The notes under the pieces were generated by a model. That model did not search any database. It saw nothing but the letters and a program-made list of their open reading frames with translations, and had not been told where the DNA came from. A DNA stretch of 64,000 bases from Torymus aiolomorphi (lineage: Eukaryota > Arthropoda > Insecta > Hymenoptera > Torymidae): NCBI GenBank assembly GCA_036365515.1, contig CM070874.1:42717083-42781082 (forward strand), given 5' to 3'. The translations under genes and the position numbers were made by a program. Each line of letters begins with the position of its first letter. The first letter of the stretch is position 1. This document shows positions 48,620 to 59,109 of the stretch, in pieces.

Positions 48620-49447
48620 CATAACTAATCCATCATTTTTTGAAGATAGGAGATAGGATTAAGGAGTTATAAGCTTTTTTGAAAAAAAACACGTTTTTGT
48701 TTTTGTTTAAAACAAAAGAACTGTGATAGCTAGACATAACATTTTTTTTTCCAATTATAGATATTTTAATTCTCTTTCTAATGCTACCCATCCGATCCAG
48801 ATACATAGAGCCATTCTCGAGAAATTACGATATGAAAAAAAGGTTTCAAAAACTTTAACCTCAAATATCTCTGAAATTTCTAGACCAATCATTTTGCCCA
48901 AAGAACTCGACCGAGAACTATAAAATTTACCTTTACAAGGAATTTTAAAGCGATTAAGTCAATTTTGCTTCCGTAATCGTTGGACATAGAAAACTGTTTT
49001 TTTTTCAATTTTCAATTTTTTTCTCAAAAACTAAGCAAAAGAATGAATTCAAATTTTTAGTGCTTATAGCTATCTATATTCTGCATTATCGTAATTTTTC
49101 TCAAAAAAATTGACCGTTTAGTTTCGGAGTTATAAGCTTTTAAAAAAAAAAACACGTTTTTGTCAATAACAAGAGAACCGAGATAGCTAGAGAAATTTTT
49201 TTTCTTGGAAATTATAGGTTTTTTTTACGTTCTTCCGAATGCTACCCATCAGATTTAAATACCTCGATTCTATCATTGAAAAAAAGGCAAAAACAATTTT
49301 GAGAAAATAGAAAATTCGAAATAAAACAAAAACGTATCGGCCCAATCAAAAAACGGATTTTTGACCCGCCATCACACAATAAAAAACAAAAAGAATGAGA
49401 CCTGTCCGGTTAAAATCGATCGAGTAGAAGCTGAGATCCAGGCGTAT

Positions 49448-49501
<54 letters not shown>

Positions 49502-49660
49502 GCGCGCACACACGCACGCACGCACGCACGCACACATACACACACATCCATACATTTTTCAAAAATCATGTATTTTGGTTCCTAACACCTCGAATATCAA
49601 TTATAACATATTTTTTTCAACAACTCAAAAAATTACTATCACAAAGATTCCTCTAGGAGG
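48620..49660 (+). repeat. Dispersed repeat with internal (CA)n, longest copy
   Basis: Two related sub-units (about 48,650-49,090 and 49,100-49,440), then a (CA)n/(CG)n tract (49,450-49,548) and the shared terminal part (ATCATGTATTTTGG, CCTAACACC, CTATCACAAAG). Counterparts are at 1-640 and 15.69-16.33 kb. Confidence 0.65.
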
Positions 49661-50850
49661 AAGCAATTATTTTTTCATCTTCTATATAACACCGTCGCTT
49701 CACGGCAAAAAAGCGGCAAATACCTGTGCCAGTATAGTGGCGTTAAGTGTCGTCAAGAGTTAGTTTCTAGGTTGAGGTCTGCTATCTTCTTATTGTTTGA
49801 CGCCACTATTATTTATAACAATAGTAAAAAATATTTTTTCGTTTTCTACATAACACCACTGTCTCACAGTAAAAAGCGGCAAATTCCTGTGCCAGTATGT
49901 TGGCAGTATAAGTCGTCTGATGTTAGTTTCATGGCCGTGGTTTGCTACCGTCGTATGAATTGACGCAAATATTGTTTATAACAATAATATAAACTATTTT
50001 TTTGTCTTCTACATAATACCACTGTCTCACGGCAAAATAGCGGCAAATTGCTGTGCTAGTATAGTGGCGTTAAATGTCGTCTAAATTTAGTTTCTGGGTT
50101 GAGGTCTGCCATTCTCATGTGAATTGACGCAACTATTATTTATAACAATAGTAAAAATTATTTTTTCATCTTCTACATAACGCGACTGTATCACGGCAAA
50201 AATGCGGCAAATTCCTGTGCTAGTATAGTGGCGTTAAGTGTCGTCCAAAGTTAGTTTCTGGGTCGAGGTTTGCTATCTTTTTATTTTTTGACATAATTAT
50301 TGTTTATAATTATAAATCAATTTTTTTTTCTTTTTCTACATAACGCCGTTGCCTCACGGCAAAAAAGCGGCAAATTCCTGTGCCAGTACGTTGGCCGTAT
50401 AAGTCGTCTAAAGTTAGTTTCATGGCCGTGGTTTACTACCTTCATATGAATTTACGCAACTATTATTTATAACAAATATTAAAAATTATTTTTTCTACTT
50501 CTATATAACACCGTTGCCTCACGGCAAAAAAGCGGCAAATTCATGTGCTAGTATGGCGGCGGTATGAGTCGTCTAATGTTATTTTCATGGCCGTGGTCTG
50601 TTATTTTCATGTGAATTAACGCAACTATTATTTATTACAATAGTAAAAAATAGTTTTTCGTTTTCTACATAATACCACTGTCTCACGGCAAAAAAGCGGC
50701 AAATTCCTGTGCTAGTATGGCGGCGGTATAAGAGGCCTAAAGTTAGTTTCTGAGCCGTGGTTTGCTATCTTCTTAGTGTTTGACATAATTATTGTTTATA
50801 ATTATAATATTAATTGCCATTTCATTTTTTACATAACACTGGTCTTTTGC
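49660..50850 (-). repeat. Inverted part of the ~163-bp satellite (right arm)
   Basis: About seven units in minus orientation (CGGCAAAAAAGCGGCAAATT, GTTAGTTTCATGGCCGTGG), more diverged from each other than those of the left arm, and without the recent higher-order amplification. Confidence 0.85.
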
Positions 50851-51084
50851 GGCAAAAAAACGGCAAATTACTATCTGCGTTTGGTTTCGGTAGGACTAAA
50901 GTAAACTTAGGTTTTGGGGGTGGTTTGCTAACTTCATCTGAAGTTGGCAGGACATTTGAATTTTTTATTAAAAATTGCCGCGGCAAAATTGCGGCTTTCA
51001 CGGATAATTTACGTATAATTCACGGCAAAATATCCGCTACTTAGATTGTCATTTCTGCAAAAGTGTTAGGCCAACTTCAGAGAC

Positions 51085-51945
51085 GTCGTCAACATGCATT
51101 CAAGTTAAAATAATTATTTAAATAATTCCTAACCCCAAGTAGCAGGTGATGCGAATTCCACGCGTATACGGGAGCGTATCAGACGCGAATACATGGCAAA
51201 ATAATTATTCAAATAATTCTTAAACCAAAGTAAGCGGGGGGTGCGAGTTCCACATGTATACGGGAGCGCGACAGACGTGTATACATGGAAAAATAGTTAT
51301 TCAAATAATTCTTAATCCCAAGTCGGCGGGGGATGCGTGTTCCGCGTGGATACGGGAATAAGGCGGACGTGTATACATGGCAAAATAATTATTTAAATAA
51401 TTCTTAACCCCAACTAGGCGGCGGATGCATCCGTATTCGCGTGGAATTCGCACCTTCCGCCTACATATGGTTAAGAATTATGCGACTAATTATTTCGCCT
51501 TGTATGCACGTCTGACATGCTCCCGCATACGCGTGGAACCCCCGCCCCGCCGCCCATCGCCAACTTGCGGTTAGGAATTATTTAAATAATTATTTTGTCT
51601 TGTATGCACGACTGACGCCTTCCCATATACGCGTGGAATTCGCATCCCCCGCCTCCTCGGGGTTAAGAATTATCTAAATAATTATTTTGCCATGTATACA
51701 GGACTGGCGCGCTCCGTATACGCGTAGAACTCGCATCCCCCGGCTACTTGGGGTTAGGAATTATTTAAATAATTATTTTGCCTTGTATGCACGAATGACG
51801 CGCTCCCGTATACGCATGGACCTCGCATCCCCCGCCTACAATTTTCTATTAAACATCTAACTGACTGATTCAGTTTCCCCGTTTTCATGAAAATCTTTCT
51901 TTTTTGTGATAATTTTCCTCTATTCCTCTTAAATGAAAAAAGGAG
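51085..51945. repeat. Palindromic satellite block 1 (~93-bp units)
   Basis: Units with AATAATTATTTAAATAATTC, CTTAACCCCAA and a GC-rich ACGCGTATACGGGAGCG part run forward to about 51,410 and in reverse complement from there to 51,840. Each half has three to five units. No coding content. Confidence 0.75.
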
Positions 51946-51949
51946 AGTA

Positions 51950-54900
51950 GCATCGCTGTATAATTACTAAACCAAAATCGGCTGGGGAGGAATTTTCACA
52001 TTGTAAACTGAAAACGCGTAGATGAACAACGTATAAAATTAATGCAGGAAGCCATTTCTAATCTTATATGGAAAGGGGAGCGAGTTCGACGCAGAAAGTG
52101 GAGCAGCGTACACGGGCTATTAATAATAAAACTAATAATTAAAGCATCGTTAAACCAAACTAGGCAGGAGATGCAGGTTTCGTGTTTGAAAAAAGGGCAC
52201 GCGGACAGGCTATACCTAAAAAATTAATAAGAACAAATTTTTTAACGTATGTACGTAGAGGAAGCGAGTGTGACAACGAAAGTGGAGCAGCGCAGACGGG
52301 CTGATAAAAAATTGATAATGAAATAATTACTAAATCAAAATAGGCTGGGGAAGGAATTTCTATATTGTAAACCGAAAACGCGTAGATAAGCAACCTGTGG
52401 AATTGAGAAACAAGAGAGTTTAAACTCTAAGTTTACAGTAGCAGCCACTCCGACGCATTGAAGTGGAGGAGTGCAGATGAGCAATGAATAATAGAATTAA
52501 TAATTAAACAATTCTGAAACCAAACTAGGCGGGTGCGGATTTCGTATCTTGTAAGTGCAGGCACGCATACTGGCTACTTAAAAATTAATGCAGGAAGCAT
52601 TTTCTAAACGTATGTAGGTTGGGGAGCGATCGAGTTTGATGCAAGAAATGGAGAAGCGCAGACGGACTAATAAAAAAAATTAATAATTAAATATTCCTAA
52701 ACCATAAAAGGCTCAGGATGGAATTTCCATACATTTTTAAATGCAAACGTGCAGACGGGTAACCTATGCAATTGAGGAGCAAGATAGTTTTAAATCTACG
52801 TAGGTAGTATGGCAGCCAATTCGACGAAATGAAGTGGAGCAGCGTAGACGAGCCACGGATAATAAAATTAATAATTTGAGAATTCTTAAACCAAACCAGG
52901 CAGGGAATTCGACTTCCGTGCTTGAAAGTGAAGGCACGCTGAGAGGCTGCCTATTGAATTAATGTGCGATATAATTTTTAAATGTAGGTAGAGGGAGTGG
53001 GTTGAACGCAGAGAGTGGAGCAGCGCAGACGGGCCAATAAAAGAATGAATAATTAAATAATTCCTAACCCAAAAAAGGCAAAGGATGGAGTTTCCATACA
53101 TTTTTAAATCCAAACGCGCAGATGAGCAACCTATTCAATTATGGAGCCAGTGATTTTTAAATCAGAAAGACAGGAGAAGTGAGTTAAAAACAGTAAAGCG
53201 AAACCACGCCGACTCTCTATTAATATTAAAATGAATAATTAAATAATTTATAAACAAAAAAAGGCGCAGGATGGAAATTCCACATTGTAAACTGAAAACA
53301 CGCAGCCGAGCAACCTATCCAATTGAGACGCAAGTAGTTTTAAATCAAAGTAGGCAACGGCAGCGAGTTTGTCGCAGAAAGTGGAGCAGCGAAAACGGGC
53401 TAATAAAAAAATCTCCTATTATATTAAAAAGATAACGGTCTGTGGTCGGTGGTCTTTGGTCGTCCATCCCCTCCCAATAATGTACATTCAGTAAAGTTGA
53501 CATTGAGTAAAGGGTTAAGTAAAGGGTTAAGTGAAGGGCTAATAAAAAAATTATTAATTAAATAATTACTAAACCAAAATAGGCTGATGACGGTATTTTC
53601 ACATTGTAAACTGAAAACGTGTAGAAGGGCAACCTATGCCATTGAGGAGCAAGGTAGTTTTAAATCTAAATTGGCAGTGGCAGCCAATTCAACGCAATGA
53701 AGTGGAGCAGCGCAGATGAGCTATGAATAATAAAATTAATAATTTGAGAATTCTTAAACCAAGTCAGGCGGGGGATGCGAGTTCCATGCTTGAAAGTGAA
53801 GGCACGCAGACAGGCTGCCTATTAAATTAATGCGCGAAATAATTTTTAAATATAGGTAATTAGAGGAAACGAGTTTTATGCAGAAAGTGGAGCAGCGCAG
53901 ACGGGCTAATAAAAAATTGATAATTAAATCATTACTAAATCAAAATAGCCTGGGGAAGGGATTTCTTCTTTGTTGCAACCTCCCGGTGCAACAAAGTATA
54001 ACTGAGGACACAGATAGGCGTGACAGCGGGCTTAGGTAGACAGTGCTATAAAATTCTATACGATACTTGTGATCTAAGTATCACTCTGGCACGGCGTAAT
54101 TAGGACCCTGGCTACGCTCGGGCCCTAACTCACGCAGTGTGACAAAGTGCTACCTAGGTCACATGTATCGTAATGTACTATTATACCACTTTAACCTCAA
54201 AATCACAACTTTGGTATGATTTTTCGGCTCTCGTGGTATAAAATACCGTTTGAAACGAGTGCGGAAGTAAATCATCACCTTCCGCACCAGTGTCGAAATG
54301 TACTATTTTATTAGCCCGTCCGCGCTGCTCCACTTTCTGCGTAAAACTCATTTCCACTACCTACGTACATTTAAAAATTATTTCGCGCATTAATTTAATA
54401 GGCAGCCTTTCTGCGTGCCTTCACTTTCAAGCACGGAACTCGCATCCCCCGCCTGGTTTGGTTTAAAAATTCTCAAATTATTAATTTTATTATTCATAGC
54501 TCGTTTAAAACGCTGCTCCACTTCATTGCGTTGAATTGGCTGCCGCTGCCTACTTAGATTTATAACGATTTTCCTCCTCAATTGCGTAGGTTGCCCATCT
54601 ACGCGTTTTCAGTTTACAATGTGAGAATTCCTTCTCCAGCCTATTTTGGTTTAGTAATTATTTAATTATTAATTTTTTTTCTAACCCGGTTGCGCTACTG
54701 TACTTTCTGCATCAAACTTGCTTCCTCTACCTACATATACATTTAAAAATTATTTCGCGCATTAATGTTATAGGTAGCCTGTCTGCGTGCCTTCGCTTAC
54801 AAGCACGGAAATTGCTTCCCCCTCCTGTTTGAGTTTAGGAATTATTGAATTATTTATTTTTTATTAACCCGTCTGCGCTGCTCCAATGTCTGTGTCAAAC

Positions 54901-55541
54901 TCGATTCCTCTACGTATAGACGTTTACTAATTATTTGCTTATTCATTTTATAGGTAGCCGACCTGCGTTCTTTTACGTTTAAGCACGGAACTGGCATCCC
55001 CGCCTTCTTTGACTTAAAATTTATTTAATTATTAATTTCATTATTCATAGCTCATTTGCGCTGCTCCACTGTACTACGTCGAACTGGCTGCCACTGCCTA
55101 CCTAGATTTAAAACTACTTGCCTTTCAATTACATGGGTTGTCCGTCTACGTGTTTCCAGTTTACAATGTGGAAATTCCTTTCTCAGCCTATTTTGGTTTA
55201 GCAATTATTTAATTATTAATTTTAGCATTAATATCCCGATGGGATGCTCCACATTCTGCGTCAAACTCGTTACCCCTACCGACTTACGTTTAAATATTAT
55301 TTACTCATGAATTTTATAGGTAGTTCTTCGTTGCGTCCTTACTTTTGTGTGTAAATCTCGGTGCCCCGCCCTTTTTGGCTAAGAACTAGTTATATTTGAC
55401 TGATAATCTTATTATTCGCCCGACTGCGCGCCTTCAATTTTCTGCGTCAAACTGCGTGCCACCACTTTCAGGTACGGAACTGGCATCCGTCGCCTGTTTT
55501 GCTTTAAGTATTATTAAATTATTAATATTATTAATATTTTT
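51950..55541. repeat. Palindromic satellite block 2 (~360-430-bp units), fold-back
   Basis: Left arm (51.95-53.97 kb) repeats the order AGTGGAGCAGCGCAGACGGG, AATTAATAATTAAAT, CCAAAATAGGCTGGGGAAGG, CTGAAAACGCGTAGATGAGC, GAAAGTGAAGGCACGCAGAC. The right arm (54.31-55.54 kb) is the reverse complement of the same series. The junction is filled by a GC-rich insertion at 53.97-54.31 kb. Fold-back-type repeat with no gene. Confidence 0.75.
53965..54310. mobile_element. GC-rich palindromic insertion in the loop of satellite block 2
   Basis: Starts with a small perfect hairpin (CTTTGTTGCAACC/GGTGCAACAAAG). A larger inverted pair follows (CGATACTTGTGATCTAAGTA with its relative TACCTAGGTCACATGTATCG near 54,160), then the GTGCGGAAGGTGAT element in minus orientation (54,265-54,305). 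Likely two small palindromic elements side by side. Confidence 0.55.
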
Positions 55542-55738
55542 GAATTTTTAATCGGACTTCAACGAGCAAATCTCTTATGCGTTAGTCGAACGTCTATTCT
55601 CAAATCGAGAAAGGTAGCTTTTGTTTAAGCTTCCTCCTCTCTCGATAAGAATTTTTTGACAAACGGCGACACGCATAAGAGAAAACATTTTTTTTTTAAA
55701 TAAATAACTATTAATTTCGGAATAAAATATAATATCGG

Positions 55739-55805
55739 GGAGTTTCGTCCTTGTCGTACTTGGTGGACTCGTCAGGAAGACCCAAGTAGACATATCTTCG
55801 ACTCC
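55739..55805 (-). ncRNA. Hammerhead ribozyme 1 (complete)
   Basis: Read on the minus strand: GGAGTC (cleavage after the C); stem I GAAGAT...GTCTTC closed by a 12-nt loop; the invariant core CTGACGA; stem II GTCC...GGAC with a 14-nt loop; then GAAA and ACTCC pairing back to GGAGT (stem III, 5 bp counting the A15.1-U16.1 pair). All conserved core nucleotides (CUGANGA, GAAA, and a GUC cleavage triplet) are present in the right order. Ends lie in stem III, so formally type III. Total 67 nt. Confidence 0.9.
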
Positions 55806-56193
55806 AAAATAATGAAATTACTGTGAATTCTTATAGTGTGTAAGTTGTAATTTTATATGTGGATTTGAAAAATTGGTAGCCATCTAGTGTTAAAAGGTTG
55901 GAACTAAGATTATACAAGAAAAGGCATTTTAGTGTCCGAATGCCATTTGATTCTAAATATGTTGTAAGCGCTCGTGGTGCTATCTTAATAGTTTTGAATT
56001 TTTAATCGGACTACAACGAGCAAATCTCTTATGCGTTAGTCGAATGTCTATTCTCAAATCGAGAAAGGTAGCTTTTGTTTAAGCTTCCTCCTCTCTCGAT
56101 AAAAATTTTTTGACAAACGGCGACACACATAAGAGAAAATTTTTTTTTTTTAAATGAATAACTATTAATTTCTGGAAAAAAAAATAATATCGG

Positions 56194-56260
56194 GGAGTTT
56201 CGTCCTTGTCGTACTTGGTGGACTCGTCAGGAAGACCCAAGTAGATATAGCTTCGATTCC
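56194..56260 (-). ncRNA. Hammerhead ribozyme 2 (weakened)
   Basis: Same layout as copy 1 with intact CTGACGA and GAAAC core and stem II. Stem III reads GGAAT instead of GGAGT (one mismatch), giving an AUC cleavage triplet, and stem I has GAAGC instead of GAAGA (one lost pair). Probably slower or inactive. Confidence 0.8.
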
Positions 56261-56617
56261 AAAATAATGAAATTACTGTGAATTCTTATAGTGTGTAACT
56301 TGTAATTTTATATGTGGATTTGAAAAATTGGTTGCCATCTAATGTTAAAAGGTTGGAACTAAGATTATACAAGAATACATTCGACTACGCATAAGAAATT
56401 TGCTCGTTGAAGTCCGATTAAAAATTCAAAACTATTAAGATAGCACCACCAGCGCTTACAACATATTTAGAATCAAATGGCTTTCGGACACTAAAATGCC
56501 TTTTCTTGTATAATCTTAGTTCCAACCTTTTAACACTAGATGGCAACCAATTTTTCAAATCCACGTATATAATTACAACTTACACACTATAAGAATTCAC
56601 AGTAATTTCATTATTTT

Positions 56618-56684
56618 GGAGTCGAAGATATGTCTACTTGGGTCTTCCTGACGAGTCCACCAAGTACGACAAGGACGAAACTCC
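56618..56684 (+). ncRNA. Hammerhead ribozyme 3 (complete)
   Basis: Plus-strand copy whose 67 nt are identical to ribozyme 1: GGAGTC, stem I, CTGACGA, stem II, GAAACTCC. Being in the inverted array, it would be cleaved in transcripts of the opposite strand. Confidence 0.9.
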
Positions 56685-57070
56685 CCGATATTATATTTTA
56701 TTTCGAAATTAATAGTTATTTATTTTAAAAAAAAAATTTTCTCTTATGTGTGTCGCCGTTTGTCAAAAAATTCTTATCGAGAGAGGAGGAAGCTTAAGCA
56801 AAAGCTACCTTTCTCGATTTGAGAATAGACATTCGACTAACGCATAAGAGATTTGCTCGTTGAAGTCCGATTAAAAATTCAAAACTATGAAGATAGCACC
56901 ACGAGCGCTTACAACATATTTAGAATCAAATGGCATTCAGACAATAAGATGTCTTTTCTCGTATAATCTTAGTTCCAACCTTTTAACACTAGATGGCAAC
57001 CAATTTTTCAAATCCACATATAAAATTACAACTTACACACTATAAGAATTCACAGTAATTTCATTATTTT

Positions 57071-57107
57071 GGAGTCGAAGATATGTCTACTTGGGTCTTC
57101 CTGACGA
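57071..57107 (+). ncRNA. Hammerhead ribozyme 4 (truncated after the first core segment)
   Basis: GGAGTC, stem I and CTGACGA are identical to copies 1 and 3, but the sequence diverges immediately after CTGACGA; stem II, GAAA and the second strand of stem III are missing. This is the outer boundary of the array. Confidence 0.8.
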
Positions 57108-57288
57108 ATTTATGTGTTGGAAGAAATCTTGTGTGTTCAGTACGATTAATTTCTTGAAAATCCATTTTCTTCTAACGGTTGTAGAGGCAAGAGTATGTTT
57201 TAACGATGCACACAGCATGAGCGTTGCATGAGAACTAAACGCGAAGTCATGAAATGTTCTGATTTTATTGGCGAGGTAAACTCCAATA

Positions 57289-58040
57289 CTATAGTAAATT
57301 AGTATTAAGTGTACATTGAATACAGTCTCTTCTCAAAGGGGGCACTGTAGTCTCTGTAGGATTATGTTTTCGACAACGTAAACATTTGAGAATTTCTTGA
57401 TCGATTTTTAAATCTTCAGGCAGTTTATCCCATGCTTGCTCGATACTGTTTGCTCCAAATGTTATGAGAAATGCTTTAGGTAGCTGAGCAATATCTGTGG
57501 GACTCATAAATGATAAATGCTCGGTGCGAAAAAATATCTTGAGTGATCTTTCCAATGATGGAGTATTATCATGATAAAATTTTCTCAACAGCAACACGTT
57601 TCGGTGTGCACAATTTGCCTTATAGGCAAGTCTATGATGTGGGCAGAGATGCTCTAGTACATCATATTTGAGTTTCTGTAAGGGTGGAAAGCGCATATCA
57701 GTCATATCGTACACATTGAAGTTGTATTCTTTAAGCCACTGCTTTTTCTCAAGACCTTTCACGTATACAACACTCGCATCATGCAGACTAGTGCGTATAG
57801 AATATTCTCGAACTCTTCATAGGGCAGCTTACCCGAACTCCAAGATAAGCCATGATAATTACGTTCCAACCAGCAATTCTCACTTTTATACTTGGCTGGA
57901 AGTCTACACCATGCTGTTGGTGGCTTAAATAAAAATACCATAGGTTTTGCGCTCGAGTAGAGTGGAACAATGGCTAATTCTTTGACAAAAAATTCATTTG
58001 GAGGCTGCTTGAACCCTTGTACATCCACCACGTACTCCAT
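57289..58040 (-). pseudogene. Virus-like (Maverick/adintovirus-associated) protein of unknown function, frameshifted
   Basis: Starts at ATG 58,040 with EYVVDVQGF and an F-x-KELAI block, followed by KSENCWLERNYHGL. A frameshift near 57,790 moves the rest into another frame (KGLEKKQWL, then CPHHRLAYKANCAHRN, then a Cys-x2-Cys pair near the end, stop at 57,289). Related proteins are common in insect genomes beside mobile or virus-like genes. The D-x-QGF...KEL start suggests an RNase-H-like/DEDD nuclease fold, but I cannot confirm it. It follows the two genes upstream on the same strand with short gaps, as in a compact viral cluster. Confidence 0.5.
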
Positions 58041-58097
58041 GTTGACTGACTGCTGAGATGTGTGTACATGATACTTTTATACCCTCATCCTCTCTCC

Positions 58098-58545
58098 TTA
58101 AACTAATTTCTTAATATCTCCATTTACAGGATTATATTCAATAACACGATCATGTAAAATCAAGCAATAGGCCGATGTCTGTACTGGAAAATTTTCTTTA
58201 GCTTCAAATTCAAGACGTACATCCACTGGAGCCTGCTTCAATGATTCGTTCTGTTTTGAACAATCTACAACGACTAAAGGTGCATGCTGTATATACTCCC
58301 CTCTCTTGAGCATAGGCTCAACCTCTTTTTCGTAATACACCTTTTGAAAGCTAACATACATATCGTATAATAAAGCATACTGATGTTGGTTAATATTTAA
58401 ATTGCGATTCCCATAAGGATAGTATTGTGAATTGAGAAATAGTTTTAAGAAGCGAATGTTCTGAGGTGTTAACTGTTTCACTGCCTGCTGGCGGCTGGTC
58501 TTCTGATGACATGCTTCACTGTTAATATTTGCTAACTTTACTATT
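58098..58545 (-). pseudogene. Virus-like capsid-type protein, C-terminal fragment
   Basis: An open frame of about 145 codons without a clear ATG (an in-frame GTG lies at 58,481) ending at 58,098. Blocks LLYDMYVSFQK, VVVDCSKQNES, VDVRLEFE and AYCLILHDRVIEYNP match what I recall as the C-terminal part of a capsid protein in Maverick/adintovirus-type elements; the N-terminal two thirds is missing. The assignment is from memory of family appearance and not verified. Endogenous, incomplete and not able to make a full protein. Confidence 0.45.
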
Positions 58546-58562
58546 ATATACGATACCCATAG

Positions 58563-59085
58563 TTATGATACTGCTTTAATGTGAAGTCTAATTGTTATAA
58601 TTTCTTCACGAAAATTCAGCAAGTTTCGATCTTGATGGACGATGCGTAACTCTATGTTATCAATAGTATTAACTGTGATGGGTAAATAAATAACTTGTGT
58701 TGGAATCTCAATGATCTTATAGCCAGGTGGAACAGCTGGAAAAAATTCGTGTATCGTATGTACTTTATGCTCGTTTATATAGGCTCCAGATGTAATATTA
58801 CACTCAATTCGCAATGCGTTCACTTTAAGAATAGCTACAGGTAAGTCTGATTCGTGAGTAATATTTACCGAAAGTGTACGTTGCGTAAAGCCTAACAATC
58901 GTCCAATAGAATCTAACGGTTGGAAGTTTATTATGTGACTACACTTGATCGTACTTCGAAGAGTATTATTATTAGGTTTAAGGCTAATATGCCTTTAGGT
59001 GCAAGTATTTCCTGTAGATGGGGTTCAATATCTTCAATCTCCCAGCTACCTGTTGGTAATGTCACTATGCAGCAGTGACAGAGAC
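58563..59085 (-). pseudogene. Virus-like minor-capsid/penton-type protein fragment, frameshifted
   Basis: The C-terminal frame is open from about 58,985 down to 58,563 (IGRLLGF, VNALRIECNITSGAYINE, VPPGYKIIEIPTQVIYLP, VHQDRNLLNFREEIITIRLH). An N-terminal piece (LPTGSWEIEDIE) lies in another frame up to about 59,085, so there is a frameshift near 58,985. The block order is that of a widespread insect/cnidarian element protein that I associate with minor capsid or penton subunits; not verified. Confidence 0.45.
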
Positions 59086-59109
59086 GGCGTAGAGCGGCAA
59101 ATTTCTTAA

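Larger units (their letters stand above)
38529..51082. mobile_element. 12.5-kb fold-back transposon with satellite-filled arms
   Basis: Both ends carry CTCTGAAGTTGG inward (38,529 and complement ending 51,082), and the next ~300 bp are inverted copies (GCCGCGGCAA, AAGTAGCGGATATTTTGCCG). The arms then become tandem arrays of a ~163-bp unit: plus-oriented in 38.79-48.07 kb and minus-oriented in 49.66-50.85 kb. The centre (48.07-49.66 kb) holds unrelated repeats and no transposase. Flanks read ACGC left and ACGT right, a possible but imperfect duplication. Architecture recalls Foldback and Galileo elements, whose long TIRs consist of tandem repeats; kinship is unproven. Confidence 0.7.
55542..57107. 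mobile_element. Inverted pair of tandem arrays of a ~454-bp hammerhead-ribozyme unit
   Basis: Unit 1 (55,542-55,995) and truncated unit 2 (55,996 to about 56,376) are direct repeats. From about 56,378 the sequence turns into reverse complement: a partial unit to 56,427, full unit 3 (56,428-56,880) and truncated unit 4 (56,881-57,107). Full units are 453-454 bp. Unit landmarks are GAATTTTTAATCGGACT at the start, TCAAATCGAGAAAGGTAGC, the ribozyme, and GGTTGGAACTAAGATTATAC. No protein frame. The presence of a ribozyme in every monomer is what is expected of retrozymes or hammerhead-bearing satellites processed from multimeric RNA. Confidence 0.85.
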
